DNA from: Trichobilharzia regenti
Taxonomy: Eukaryota > Platyhelminthes > Trematoda > Strigeidida > Schistosomatidae
NCBI GenBank assembly: GCA_944472135.2
Contig: OX235264.1
Span: 124,525,809 to 124,589,808 of the forward strand
Direction of reading: 5' to 3'
Length of the DNA stretch: 64,000 nt
Positions 11,540-21,454 of the stretch are shown here, piece after piece. The position numbers and the translations under genes were made by a program. The notes under the pieces are model-generated. The model was given only the letters and a program-made list of their open reading frames with translations, had not been told where the DNA came from and did not search any database. Position 1 is the first letter of the stretch. The number at the start of each line of letters is the position of its first letter.

Positions 11540-12050
11540 AAAAGATATGATTTTACTTGTTCAAAAGAATCCAAGACGTATTCTTCAGCAACTACGTATT
11601 ATTGCTTTTTCTTCCAAATTTTCTCGTCTCTTTAACTTGTAGGTATTTTGTTTTCTTTGTGATGACTGTAGTAAAACCAAATTCCAGCTTTCGAATTCAC
11701 GGGAGAACTTTTTCAATCTCATATTTATTTTGAATAAAGCAAGAACCGTACCCAGCCTTCACTTTCCAAGCGTATCATCGAACACTTACCAACATGGTTT
11801 TTACAAAGGAGAAAAACAGTGTCCCCGCAGCTCCATCTTAGAACATCTGATAGAATCTGGACACCAAGCTGTACCCCAAACAAACTTCAAAGTAGTCTAC
11901 AGAGTAAGAAGTAGTCTTCCAAAAGGTGTACGAATCAGACTTCTTCAGAATGCAGAATCAATGGCGATTCACTTGCTAAGCCCTGAACTCTGCATACAGA
12001 AGAGGATCGTTCAATCACTACACTTACAATGGACTTAATCTACCTTATTA
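11540..12050 (+). pseudogene. Penelope-like element 3' end
   Basis: The 102-residue open stretch 11730-12038 shows the PLE C-terminal signature: SSILEHLIESGHQ, FKVVYRVR, GVRIRLLQNAESMAI, then PELCIQKRIVQSLHL and a stop. The upstream GIY-YIG core is missing or eroded. The same C-terminal pattern is seen at 14600, 26090 and 50150, which allows confident family assignment. The 3' untranslated part continues to about 12450. Confidence 0.8.
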
Positions 12051-12179
12051 CCTAAAAAGTAAATTCTACCTAATCTTTTTTTCGGTCTCTTCATTAGTAT
12101 TATTATGTCTTCTTAATTGTAATATTTTGCATTTTCAACTCTCTTGTTCTCTACCCTCACCCAATTTCATTTCTACACC

Positions 12180-12420
12180 TCACTACCTTTGTTGTTGACC
12201 TGACCAACGCTCAATTTCTAGTCATTTATGTTACGTCATCCAACTTAATTGCTCAATTTCAGTTCTAATTTAAACGGCATTATTATCTACCCCACTTCTA
12301 CTTAGTCTCTACCTGTAATTACCTCTGTTGCTACCCTGACCTAAGTTGAAACATTTTAGCCAGTTATATTACGTCATCTAACTTACTAACTCAATCGTAG
12401 TTTAGTTGCTGTCCAATTAA
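12180..12420 (+). repeat. Imperfect direct repeat, period about 138 bp
   Basis: Two related units sit downstream of the PLE stop codon. TTACGTCATC occurs at 12231 and again at 12369, and the surrounding text (ACCTTTGTTG...ACCTGACC and ACCTCTGTTGCTACCCTGACC) also matches. It probably belongs to the PLE 3' untranslated region. Confidence 0.6.
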
Positions 12421-12450
12421 CCTTGTTTCTATATTAGATCATTCTTTTAT

Positions 12451-12983
12451 TTTCAAGTGTTGGTTTTGTAGGGATTTGGTCTGATTGTGTGGAGGATTTA
12501 ATCATAAGCTGACATCAGTTAGAGAACCACTGGAAATCCTGTGGGTACTGGACAGCTGTTTCGTCCTAGTTTGGGACTCCTCATCAGTACTCATCCAATG
12601 GGGGTCGAACCCAGGACTTTCTGGTTACACAGCGCGCTCATAGACCATTGAGCCACTGGGACCCGATCCAATGGTTCTTGAATTCTAACTCCTGCCAGTT
12701 CACGACATAGCGCGACCACTTCTCAATGTCTTCTTCGATGAGTTACTGCCTCATCTTCGACCTGCTGTATCCTACTGGTCACGGCTTCCCACTAGAACCC
12801 CAGGTTAACTGCCTGAATAGGGCCAGTCACTAGTGAGCATCAGATTAATTTTCAAGAGTTGGTTTTGTAGGGATTTGGTTTGATTGTATGTAGGATTTAA
12901 TCGTGAGCTGACGTCAGTTAGAGAACCACTGGAAAACCTGGGAGTACTGGACAGCGGTTTCGTCCTAGTTTGGGACTCCTCAG
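12451..12983 (-). mobile_element. SINE group B tandem (399-bp unit plus partial), minus strand
   Basis: One full unit is followed by part of a second in the same orientation. TTTCAAG(T/A)GTTGGTTTTGTAG occurs at 12451 and 12850, giving a period of 399 bp. The unit holds a tRNA-like head (A box TGGCTCAATGG and B box GGTTCGACCCC on the minus strand), a hammerhead-like segment (12590-12550) and the ACTGATGTCAGC-type end. The second unit stops at 12983 inside its hammerhead-like core and is fused to an inverted copy. Confidence 0.82.
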
Positions 12984-13215
12984 AAGTGGTCGCGCTATGT
13001 CGTGTACTGGCAGGAGTTAGAATTCAAGAACCATTGGATCGGGTCCCAGAGGCTCAATGGTCGTCGAGCTCGCCTTGTAACCAGAAGGTCTTGAGTTCGA
13101 ACCCCGGTGGGTTCGTACTGATGAGGAGTCCCAAACTAGGTCGAAACGGCTGTCCAGTGCTCCCAGGATTTCCAGTGGTTCTCTAACTAATGTCAGCTCA
13201 TGATTAAATCCTCCA
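12984..13215 (+). mobile_element. SINE group B, inverted copy
   Basis: Plus-strand copy starting in the body (AAGTGGTCGCGCTATGTCG). It runs through the head (GTCCCAGAGGCTCAATGGTC, B box GAGTTCGAACCCC near 13093) and the hammerhead-like segment at 13119-13160 (CTGATGA, extra bases, GTCCCAAAC, GAAAC). It ends at TGATTAAATCCTCC. It is palindromic with the preceding minus-strand unit. Confidence 0.82.
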
Positions 13216-13262
13216 TTCTTTTATTACCTGATCAATTATCTAATTTCGACAAACCGCATGTA

Positions 13263-13281
13263 CACACACACACACACACGA
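13263..13281. repeat. CA microsatellite
   Basis: Short uninterrupted ACACAC run just left of the PLE with terminal repeats. Confidence 0.85.
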
Positions 13282-13399
13282 AATAATTATATATATTGTA
13301 CAGCTATGTGAATGAATTCGCCGAAAAGAGTCTCTTCGCTGAACGTCTTCTCTTTTTCATATGACTGAATGGGGATTATTAAGCTATTAAAGCGAGAAC

Positions 13400-13669
13400 A
13401 GCAAGTTTCGCAGAATAAAATGGTCCCATCATTTATTTCGTTGGCTTCTCATTGGTTACTTACAGGACAAAGTCATTATTGCTTATAACCACAGAAACAA
13501 TTTTAACATACTTGCACAGAGTTCATTTGAAACAAAAATCAATCGATTAATAGATGCACACAGTAATAATATGTATACATATGTAATATTAAACACTATT
13601 CCGAACAATAATGGTTATACACAATGGAAACTTTCGGCGTTACGTAATCAGATGAAAGGCAGATGAAAA
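13400..13669. repeat. PLE terminal inverted repeat, left
   Basis: Matches the reverse complement of 14807-15085. Shared blocks include CAGAATAAAATGGTCCCATC (diverged), CAATTTTAACATACTTGCAC, AGTTCATTTGAAACAAAAAT and ACACAATGGAAACTTT. Confidence 0.85.
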
Positions 13670-13738
13670 TATCCAGTTATCAGGGCAAAGAAAGACTGAT
13701 AACTGTTTCTTTCTGAACGCCTACTGCTTATATATACC

Positions 13739-14097
13739 ATGGATGTGCAATTCCAATTTGACAACCCTCTTTACCGCCAAATAGATGATGTAGCTATGGG
13801 CAGTCCACCTAGGCCTGTTTTAGCAGATATATATTCATGTCCAACCTTGAAAGAAGAAAGTTTAAGCATGCAATCGACGAAACAACTTCCTACTGTCGAT
13901 ATGTCGATGACACATTCATAGTGTGCAACACGGAAAGTCATGCTTCACACTTACTCAGATTATTCAGTGACGCACATACCAATATTGAGTTTACTATGGA
14001 ACATGAAAATGATGGACAGTTCCACTTCCTCGACATTGACATGCAATGTCTAGAAGACGGTAGAATTCAGAAGTCAGTTTATCGAAAACCTACTTGA
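13739..14097 (+). pseudogene. PLE reverse transcriptase palm fragment
   Basis: Two overlapping frames carry the RT. YRQIDDVAMGSPPRPVLADI (motif B, near 13769-13828) is in one frame. SNLERRKFKHAIDETTSYCR followed by YVDDTFIV (motif C with the catalytic Asp pair, near 13837-13920) is in the next. FHFLDIDMQCLEDGRIQKSV and YRKPT follow, ending at a stop. A frameshift lies at about 13830. In active elements this enzyme copies the RNA at the nicked target. Here it is truncated at both ends. Confidence 0.85.
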
Positions 14098-14216
14098 AAA
14101 AGACAATACTTACATTTTAACAGTTTTTGTCCAAATAGCTTTAAAAGCGGACTAGTTATGACTCTGTACTACAAAGCGAAGAAATATCCCCTATAGAGAA
14201 AATAGAGGAAGAATTT

Positions 14217-14788
14217 GTGTTTCTTGAAACGATGGTGAAGAACAACGGTTACCCTCAAAGGTTCACTAACAAGTATGGAAGTTCTGAAGTCTCAAATGTA
14301 AAACAAATCACAGTGGGTAAAAAGCCAATCCACATTCAGCTTGATTATAAAGGTGAAAACTACAGCAATGGTCAACAGAAGACTGAATACGTCACTGACC
14401 GGAGCCTATCCTGTATCCAAGGTCGTTGATGCAATCAAATGTAGATAGATATCCTTCTTATGTTAACTCCAATTGGGTATACAAATTTACATGTATCTGC
14501 GAGAGCAGTTACATTGGAAGACTAGAGTGAAGAAGGACATATCTGCAATTTTCTGAACATATACCAAAAACCTTATGTCTAAAGAAAACAAATGATTTGA
14601 GCAGTGTCATCGCCAGGCATCTCTTTGACACAGGTCATGAGGTGGACACTGCAAGATTGTATAAAATTATCAATAGCCAAAAGAGCTCAATTCTCCTCAA
14701 GTTTGCTGAAGCCATTTCCATCAAGCAACTGAAACCTGATTTATGCGTCCAGAAAGAAGCGGTTATCAGTCGTTCTTTGACCTGGTAA
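14217..14788 (+). pseudogene. PLE linker, GIY-YIG remnant and C-terminus
   Basis: The linker (NNGYPQRFTNKYG..., 14217-14429) is followed after a stop by VYKFTCICESSYIGR near 14475-14520, which is the GIY-YIG start, then an in-frame stop. The C-terminal segment 14597-14788 reads SSVIARHLFDTGHEVDTARL, then ...KQLKPDLCVQKEAVISRSL, with a stop after SLTW. The YIG and following Arg survive, but the reading frame is broken at least twice. Confidence 0.82.
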
Positions 14789-14806
14789 AGGAATATTCTT
14801 ATCGCT

Positions 14807-15085
14807 CTTTCATCTGAATGTGAAATGTTGAAAAGTTTCCATTGTGTATGATTATCATTGTTCGGAATGGTGTTTAATATTACATAGATATGTATATATT
14901 ATTACAGTATGCATATTATATTGATCGATTGATTTTTGTTTCAAATGAACTCTGTGCAAGTATGTTAAAATTGTTTCTGTAGACATATTTATCAATGTCT
15001 TGGCCCTGTAAGTAGCTGACGAGAAGCCAACAAGGTGAAAGATGGTACCCCTTTATTCTGCTAAAAGTGTAGTTCTTGCTTTGTT
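14807..15085. repeat. PLE terminal inverted repeat, right
   Basis: Inverse of 13400-13669. It also matches the solo piece at 29490-29680 in direct orientation. Confidence 0.85.
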
Positions 15086-15229
15086 CAAATAAAGTGAACT
15101 GTTTTATATTTTCCATGAGTGATAGAATTGCATCTCCTGGTAACCACGGTTACATAGGTATTGATCATTTTTTTACTTTGATTTTAAACTTTCTCGTCAT
15201 ACGATTTACTTTTTATTAGTTGGTATATT

Positions 15230-15490
15230 TGGTCTATATTAATGTGTTTGTTAATTGTATATTCGTTTGAGTACCAAGCAGGCTTCTAGGAATTCCCTGA
15301 CTGCACTTTTGGTGTTTCCTAGGTCTAAAATTTCGACATTATCCTAATCACCAAATTGGTGTCCATAATTATCTATATGCATTAATTTGAGAGAGCATAT
15401 ATCATGTCTTTTCACAGCTAATTTGTGTTTCTGGATTCAGATTCGAAGGGGACGCCCACTTTGGCCGATGTAATATCTGTTAAAATTCAT
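15230..15490 (-). pseudogene. Penelope-like endonuclease fragment, minus strand
   Basis: The reverse complement encodes a degenerate relative of the 4.3-4.8 kb endonuclease: a Cys-poor YITSAKVGVPFESESRNTN-like core, then ILDLGNTKSAVREFLEACLV-type C-terminal text near 15340-15270. Several stops. Inactive. Confidence 0.7.
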
Positions 15491-15504
15491 GGAAAATTGC
15501 GCTG

Positions 15505-15620
15505 AAGGCGGGTGTTGTCCAGAAAGAAGACGAAAGCTCCGCAACTAAACCGACCAGCTTAGAGAAAACTAAAAGTTGTAAATCATCCACCTGAGCTACA
15601 AATCTTCTCTATTAGACTAG
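15505..15620 (+). repeat. PLE terminal segment
   Basis: GAAGACGAAAGCTCCGCAAC through GTAGCTCAGGTGG (as reverse complement) matches the region just outside the left arm of the palindrome at 45.9-46.0 kb, so it is probably the end of the same PLE subfamily. Confidence 0.5.
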
Positions 15621-16505
15621 CTATCTGTATTTTACCATAGCTTTTCATGTTCTGCCTCCCGTGTTAAACAGTACGCAGGCATGTGCTACTGACAAGATCT
15701 GTCAGGATTACATTAAGAGACATTCATCAGCCCACAAGAATATCAAAAGCTCAGTGAGAGTAAACCAGTATTGTGGTGAATCACAGGAAACACGAAAAGA
15801 AGACAAAACAAACACAATACAAAGCGCAGAAGTAGTACAACATCGAAGATCTGTGCAAATGATGACTTTCAATTGAGGTGAACATAATTTCCCAATATGC
15901 GTATATTTCAAATTCCTAATAAAAATTGTGTCACTAAGTCTCTTGTCGTCCACCGTAACACTTGGTGTATACTCAAATAGACTGATTGCAAAAAAAGTGG
16001 CTAAATACTTAAGTAAACCTCTCACTTGTATATTTAATGTAGATTATAACTCATATAAACGGATTTTGTTAATGATTACGTATTACTAACTTATTTCAAA
16101 ATAATTCAACAACATGGTTACTATGGTAACAAGTTTATTTTTTTAAAACAGTAAAGATAAGATTTACACATGCATGGATAATAATTTATAGTACTTCGTT
16201 TCTATGCCTACCTTAATACATTTGATTCTGTGAAATAAACTAGGAGAAAATTATTAATTGAGTAACTGGATGTAGTCATTGTTACACCCTTTTCTTGCAT
16301 TTCGCGTCTGTTAGCATTCATCAGCAAGATGTGCAAGGTTGATTGAATGAATACCGCCAATAGAGAGGTTTGAAATCAAGTCAGGTTACAAATGCTTTTT
16401 CAATACTGTATTGTAGTGACTGACAGCCTGTCTGACAATTAGAGGTACAATGAATACTATCAGTTGTTACTATATAGGGATATCACTGGTTATAAGTTTG
16501 GTAAA
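15621..16505. other. Unassigned spacer
   Basis: No recognisable gene or named repeat. AT-rich. Confidence 0.4.
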
Positions 16506-16507
16506 GA

Positions 16508-16582
16508 GTTGACATCAGTTAGAGAACCATTGGAAAACCAGTACTGTAGTACTGGACAGCTGTTTTGTTCTAGTTCAATTGT
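16508..16582 (-). mobile_element. SINE group B fragment, minus strand
   Basis: Only the end with GTTGACATCAGTTAGAGAAC and the start of the hammerhead-like segment (ACAGCTGTTTTGTTCTAG) is present. The head is missing. Confidence 0.65.
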
Positions 16583-16699
16583 TTGAGAAGTACTGCCTCA
16601 GCGATCTAATTACAACAATGATAGTTGTTTGGATGTTTCAACCAACTCTGTAATTATTATCCAGTTTTCTTCTCGTCTGTGTGTTATTATTCTGACAAA

Positions 16700-18330
16700 T
16701 TCATATCATCGGTTGACTATATGTCTGTCTGTCTCTTTTTGACATAGAACTTTGCACCGATGTGCAGCAGTTCAAGTCGCCAAAATCCAATCCGTGTAAC
16801 ACACAAAGTAAGAAAAGAAAGTAAAAAGAAATGCACAATACAGACAGTAAACAGTAATATGAAACTAAATGAATAGTAATACCGAAGAACAATATAGTTT
16901 CATTGGAAATTATAAGTCACAAGGAGTGGATGGATCTGCACCAGCCACTGAGAACAATTTTGAACTATATCACAAATTGTCTCCAGCTATTGGTTTCTAA
17001 CGTCCTGAGGACTGTAACCAGGAATTCTACACCTTCCTACGTGGCTTAAACTAACTGTTGTGGATTTGACTGACTGATGAGGCCAAGTTTTGGTTTGACC
17101 ACCGTGTACTAGCTCTTTTCCAGCCAGAACCTATGTCAGCCAACATTGCCTGTCGAGGAAGGCGATGACTAGGCATACGTAACACATATCAGTCGATGTA
17201 ATTTCACAGCCTAGTAGACTGATTTCCCCTCTATGATTTTACTCAGCACCTATCCTCAATATTGTTTACCGTATTATACCATTTCACACGGGAGATGTAA
17301 CGCAGGCACCTATGATCAAAGACAACTAGCCAAGCTGTTCATGTCTTCCACTTTTAATGATCAGGTTTCACTCACAACCACAAAATAGGGTGAAGCAGAC
17401 TGCTGAACAGTACATACATCTTTGGGTTGGTAGCCAGATATAACGTCTACACCTGAGACGGTGTAAACTGGCATATGCAAAACTGGCCCTCTGTATCCGT
17501 GATGAGATTTCGCCAGCGATAAACCCTATGAGGCTGGCTGATGCAACTTCCTAAATATGTGAAGTGGTTAACATGCTCCATCAACGAATTCACTCCCTAT
17601 TTCTAAGCAAGAAGTCAATGTAGTCCGGTTGTATAGCATCATCTTACATTTGACAAGGGGGAGAATCGCATGCCAAATATTCGCAGATTGTAGCTCAAGA
17701 TGTTCATAAGACTCTTCTTTTTTCTCAGCGTCTTAACCAAGCGGGGAGAACTATATCATCTGCATATTCTAAGTCAACGAGATGATTCCTTGGTAACAAG
17801 TCAATCCTTGAGTCTCTGAAATAAGTTAGGGTTAATTCCATTATTACATATATGATGAAATTGAATACAAATGGGGATTGTGGGCATTCCTGACGGACAC
17901 CACTAGTTGTCACCCATTCAGAGACCATCACTGCGCAGGCTATCATTAGGTTGGATGCATGAGTTCGAGTAGAGGGAATTCCTTGATCAGTGCATTGTAT
18001 TTTCTCGGCATTCACTTTCCAGTCGGGCATCTCCAGAGTACCTGTCGGTTGACAGGATCAAATACTTCTCTTAGGCCAAGAAGTATAACGATTGGTGGAC
18101 ACTGGTAAGTATGCCTGTGTTCCACAATCTGTCGAAGGGTGAAGATATGATCAATACACTGTCGTGTCGGTTGACTAGATCCTGAATATATTTCTTCATT
18201 TTGATGCCTTGCTTTGTGGTCTTTTGATGGATAATATTGATAATGTGTTGTTTCACGATGTGATTTTTTTGAGAAAATAGTGGTGATTGTGACACTGGAG
18301 TGTCTGCAGGAATAGTTGATGTTTGATTCC
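16700..18330 (-). mobile_element. Second LINE lineage, 3' half, minus strand
   Basis: Reading right to left: RT motif A region near 18150-18040 (TLRQIVEH-like text and REVFDPVNRQVLW), motif B region VTTSGVRQECPQSPFVFNF near 17915-17860, motif C LVDLEYADDIVL near 17790-17750, then a C-terminal region near 17240-17130 with the HRLRWLGHVLRM-like motif better preserved at 57.8 kb. The 3' part (16725-17000) matches 57460-57690. This lineage differs from the RTE copies. I cannot assign its clade. Confidence 0.8.
17725..18030 (-). pseudogene. LINE reverse transcriptase palm fragment
   Basis: A 101-residue open stretch with MPDWKVNAEKIQCTDQG, then VTTSGVRQECPQSPFVFN (motif B) at about residues 41-56 and LVDLEYADDIVL (motif C, catalytic Asp pair) near residue 85. 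The upstream motif A Asp is in a different frame (around 18050), and a stop follows the palm. It is a dead RT. Confidence 0.82.
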
Positions 18331-18775
18331 TATGGAGAGAGTTTTGACTGCATCTTGTTGGGAATATTGCACATGGTTAAAAGTGCTTCTTCTAGTTGAA
18401 TTCTGGTAAACTAATTATGTTCTATAGAACTTGTTTTGAAGTAAAAAACTTATTTCAGCTGTATAGCTGCGTGGGGTATTTTGAGTTTTTGGTATGCTGT
18501 TATTATAGTTGTTGAATAGAACCAGACATAGATTTCGACGAAGAAAAATCGTCATTTTTTACTGTCTTTTAAGCTTTTTGCGACTGTGTGTGTTTCAAGG
18601 AAGTTTTTGTCATCTGTGCAGTAGTACACAAAGAGCATTTCACAGCTTTCGCAACACAACGAGTAGATTTTGGTCGTCAGAAATTTCATCAACATATTGT
18701 CTTAAATTGCATTGAAGCGACCGACAAGAAACTGTGATCATAAGTCACATGAAAATTCACCCCAGCATATTTGAA
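18331..18775. other. Unassigned spacer
   Basis: No gene supported. It lies between two LINEs in opposite orientations and could hold their eroded ends. Confidence 0.4.
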
Positions 18776-18843
18776 GAAGACTTCTATATCGACCGCCACC
18801 TACAACGCACCCAACAATACCAACAACGGAAGCAGAACTACCA

Positions 18844-19308
18844 GTGAACATCGACCTTCAGACGAAATCAGAGGTCCTGAATGCAATCAAGATGCTAAAA
18901 GCCGGAAAAGCAGCACGACCAGATGGAATCTCAGCAGAAGCATTGAAAATGGACCCAGAGACAACAGCGGACTTAATGACGCCATTGCTGGAAAAGGTGT
19001 GGAAAGAGGGCAAAGTACCTGGGGATTGGAAGAAAGGATACTTATTCAAACTACCAAAGAAAGGAGACTTAAGTCAATGCAAAAACTGGCGCGGAATTAT
19101 GCTCCTGTCCATCTCAAGCGAAATACTAAGCCGCATCATCCTGGAGAGAATCAAACAAGCTGACGTGGATGAAAAACTTCGACCGGAATACGCCGGATTC
19201 AGGAGAAACAAGTCATGTATTGATCAAATCGCCACTCTACGGATCATCATTGAACAAAGCTTGGAATGGCCGTCAGTCACCTCTCTATCTCAACTTCATC
19301 GACTTTGA
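18844..19308 (+). pseudogene. RTE RT N-terminal palm/fingers fragment
   Basis: A 154-residue open stretch from the RT start to just before motif A: PDGISAEAL, KVPGDWKKGYLFKLPKKGDL, CKNWRGIMLL, RIKQADVDEKLRPEYAGFRR, SCIDQIATLRIIIEQS. It then shifts frame, and motif A (FIDFEKAFDSVDRE) continues in the frame of 19169-19363. No complete enzyme is made. Confidence 0.85.
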
Positions 19309-19459
19309 GAAGGCCTTCGACAGCGTCGATCGAGAGGTGATTTGGCAACTACTTCGCTACTAAGGGGTCCCATCGACAATTATACATCTCATCCAACAGT
19401 TATACGACAATGCTGCATTCCAAGTAATCCACAACGGGAAACTTACGGAAGCCTTCGAA

Positions 19460-19720
19460 GTGAGGACGGGAGTGAGGCAAGGCTGTCTACTATCACCAAT
19501 GATCTTCCTGATTGCAGTAGATTGGATAATGCGACAGACAACGGGCAATGAGGAAACAGGCATAAAATGGACTCACACAAAAAGAGACTTGGAGGATCTG
19601 GACTTCGCCCATGATGATATATGTCTGATTTCCCACAAACTGGAAGATATGCAAGTGAAAAGCAACAAGTTGGCAGAAGAAGCATCAAAGATAGGACTTC
19701 CGTCAGGTGAACATAGATAA
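19460..19720 (+). pseudogene. RTE RT motif B to motif C fragment
   Basis: Opens at MRTGVRQGCLLSPMIFLIAV (motif B). It runs to DLEDLDFAHDDICLISHKLE (altered motif C) and KSNKLAEEASKIGL, then ends at a stop after HR. Active relatives have two adjacent Asp after Ala; here a His is inserted. Confidence 0.85.
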
Positions 19721-20152
19721 AACAGAGGTGATGAAGATTCCTGGACAACACCAACAGCAGCAACGACAATAGACAACAATCAGCCGACATAAATGGGAGG
19801 AACCTGAAAGAAACAGCCTCCTTCGCCCACCTAGGAAGCATCGTTTCAACCACAGGTGGAACTGACAAGGATATCAAAGCCAGAATCGGAAAAGCAAGAC
19901 AGGCTTTCATTACTCTTAAGTCTGTGTGAAAGTCAAAATCACTCAGCTTCAAAAATAAGATTCAGATTTTCAACTCCAATGTAAAATCAGTGCTTCTATA
20001 CGGATCAGAGACTTGGCGAGTCATAAAGAGCATCTCAAACAAACTACAGACCTTCATTAACAGTTATCTTCGTTCAGTACTCAAGATCAGATGACCAGCT
20101 AGAAAAGATCAGCAACAAAGATCTCTGGGAGCGAACCAAACAGGAACCGGTC

Positions 20153-20389
20153 GTGAAACAAATAGGCAGGAAGAAATGGAGATGGATTGGCCATACCCTG
20201 AGGAAACCATCAAGTGACATCACTAGACAAGCCATCGCTCGAGGGGAACCCGAAACGGAGGCGGCGAGTTGGTCGTCCAAGGGTGACTTGGAGGAGATCA
20301 TGCGAGTAGGAGATGAAAGCATGTGGGCAGACTTGGAGCGAGGTGAAAAAGTTGGCAGAAACCAGAAGGCAATGAAGGTGCGCAGCTGA
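20153..20389 (+). pseudogene. RTE C-terminal domain fragment
   Basis: KQIGRKKWRWIGHTLRKPSS, DITRQAIA, then GDLEEIMRVGDESMWADLER and a stop 20 bases before the LINE tail. This is the usual RTE C-terminus, intact from the WRWIGH motif to the natural stop. Confidence 0.85.
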
Positions 20390-20425
20390 AGCCCTATGTT
20401 CCTCCAGGAATTAAAGGATTTAATA

Positions 20426-21090
20426 ATATTATTTGAAGAATAATACTGCAGAAATAACGGCTTGAATATTTATACTATTCGGCATAATACATATTGCACT
20501 CACTGGCATAACACAGTTACCACATGCGATGGAATGCAGACTGAGAAGGCCAACAGCAATGTAAAACAAAATGAACACCATCTACAAAATAAATTGCATC
20601 AACTAAGAAAGAAATTATATTGTATAAAGTTGGTTTTGTCTTCGATTGCATGTCTCAGAACATAATGTAGCTGTTAGAAGACTCGTCAATGCACGTAGAC
20701 AATTGTGGACACCAATTTGATTGGGAAAATTTAGAAATGTTCCAATGAAGAATAGTCCTCTTTTCGGTGTATCTGCAGCGTTTGGTGACTTTGAATGTCT
20801 CAATGAGGTTTTGTACAGTCATATATGCAATAGTCACAGGCAAAGATAGATTCCTTGACTTCACACCACAACCGGGCTTTGAATCCATGACGTTCCGATT
20901 ACAGAGTGATCTCACAAGCCATGCAGTTACTGGAACTCGATTCAATGACGGATAACTACTATCTTCTAGCGATTGAAGGTATATATATCTTTACATGCAT
21001 ATAAGCATGTATATCTAGCACAGCCGCCATCCAGTATCATGGGAAAGTAACTTCTTGCTGGACTCCAATATCTATGGCTGTTAAGTAAGT
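20426..21090. other. Unassigned spacer with a tRNA-like trace
   Basis: No gene seen. The piece 20870-20900 (GGGCTTTGAATCC) faintly resembles a B box and may mark an old SINE, but this is weak. Confidence 0.35.
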
Positions 21091-21099
21091 GAATGGTCT

Positions 21100-21210
21100 G
21101 ATATCTCACTTTGTAACCGGAAGGCAAAAGCTTTGAGTGCTCACTGTGGAAGAGTCCCAAACTCGAGAGAAAATGTAGCTTTCCGGTGCTACTTGGCTTT
21201 CAGATGATGT
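21100..21210 (+). mobile_element. Eroded SINE group B
   Basis: TTGTAACCGGAAGGCAAAAG and GTGGAAGAGTCCCAAACTCG are close to the head and hammerhead-like parts of group B. The ribozyme-like core is lost. Confidence 0.5.
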
Positions 21211-21227
21211 TCTCAATGTGTACAATG

Positions 21228-21428
21228 TGCGTCGGTGGCACAGTGGTATGGACTCTCGCCGACCATGCACATGGTCTGAGGTTCGACCCCGTGCCGACCC
21301 ACGCCTGATATCTATGGTCGGCCTGCGAAATTTGGGCTACCGATATCCACGCTGAAAATTCCACACTTGTCCCAAAAATACGGTGTGGAATCAAGCTGTA
21401 ATCAAAAATAAAAAATAAAAAATAAAAT
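21228..21428 (+). mobile_element. SINE group C, well preserved
   Basis: The head GTGCGTCGGTGGCACAGTGG holds a perfect A box (TGGCACAGTGG), with B box GGTTCGACCCC about 44 bases downstream, the spacing of an internal Pol III promoter. The body (CCTGATATCTATGGTCGGCC ... CACACTTG) ends in TGTAATCAAAAATAAAAAAT, an A-rich tail. It is one of the best copies of the group. Confidence 0.85.
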
Positions 21429-21454
21429 AAACTCCTGGAAAAAAGGCCACATAA

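Larger units (their letters stand above)
13400..15085 (+). mobile_element. Penelope-like element bounded by inverted terminal repeats
   Basis: A 1.7-kb PLE copy keeps the RT palm (motifs B and C), a linker, a GIY-YIG remnant and the C-terminus, between two roughly 270-bp inverted repeats (13400-13669 and 14807-15085). RT motif A and the N-terminus are missing. Stops at 14095, 14427 and around 14525 and several frame changes show it is dead. Terminal repeats in direct or inverted form are a known PLE property, probably arising during insertion. Confidence 0.85.
18780..20425 (+). mobile_element. RTE-type LINE, RT to 3' end (best-preserved copy)
   Basis: A 1.65-kb 5'-truncated copy reads through nearly the whole RT: the KAGKAARPDGI...EALK start (18895), LLSISSEILSRIILERIK (19100), AGFRRNKSCIDQI (19193), LNFIDFEKAFDSVDRE (motif A, 19290), TGVRQGCLLSPMIF (motif B, 19465), LDFAHDDICLISHKLED (motif C region, 19600), GSETWRV (20000) and KKWRWIGHTLRKP (20170). 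Motif C reads FAHDD, so an inserted His lies next to the Asp pair. It ends with GAAGCCCTATGTTCCTCCAG and an AATAAT-like tail. Frameshifts and stops break it at several points. Confidence 0.9.

Noticed and set aside
19169..19363. Separate gene starting at 19169
   Set aside because: It is the next frame of the RTE RT (contains motif A); the break is a frameshift in one element, not a second gene.
19443..19952. Open stretch of 169 codons on the minus strand
   Set aside because: Antisense shadow of the RTE RT at 18.8-20.4 kb; hydrophobic and without family signature.
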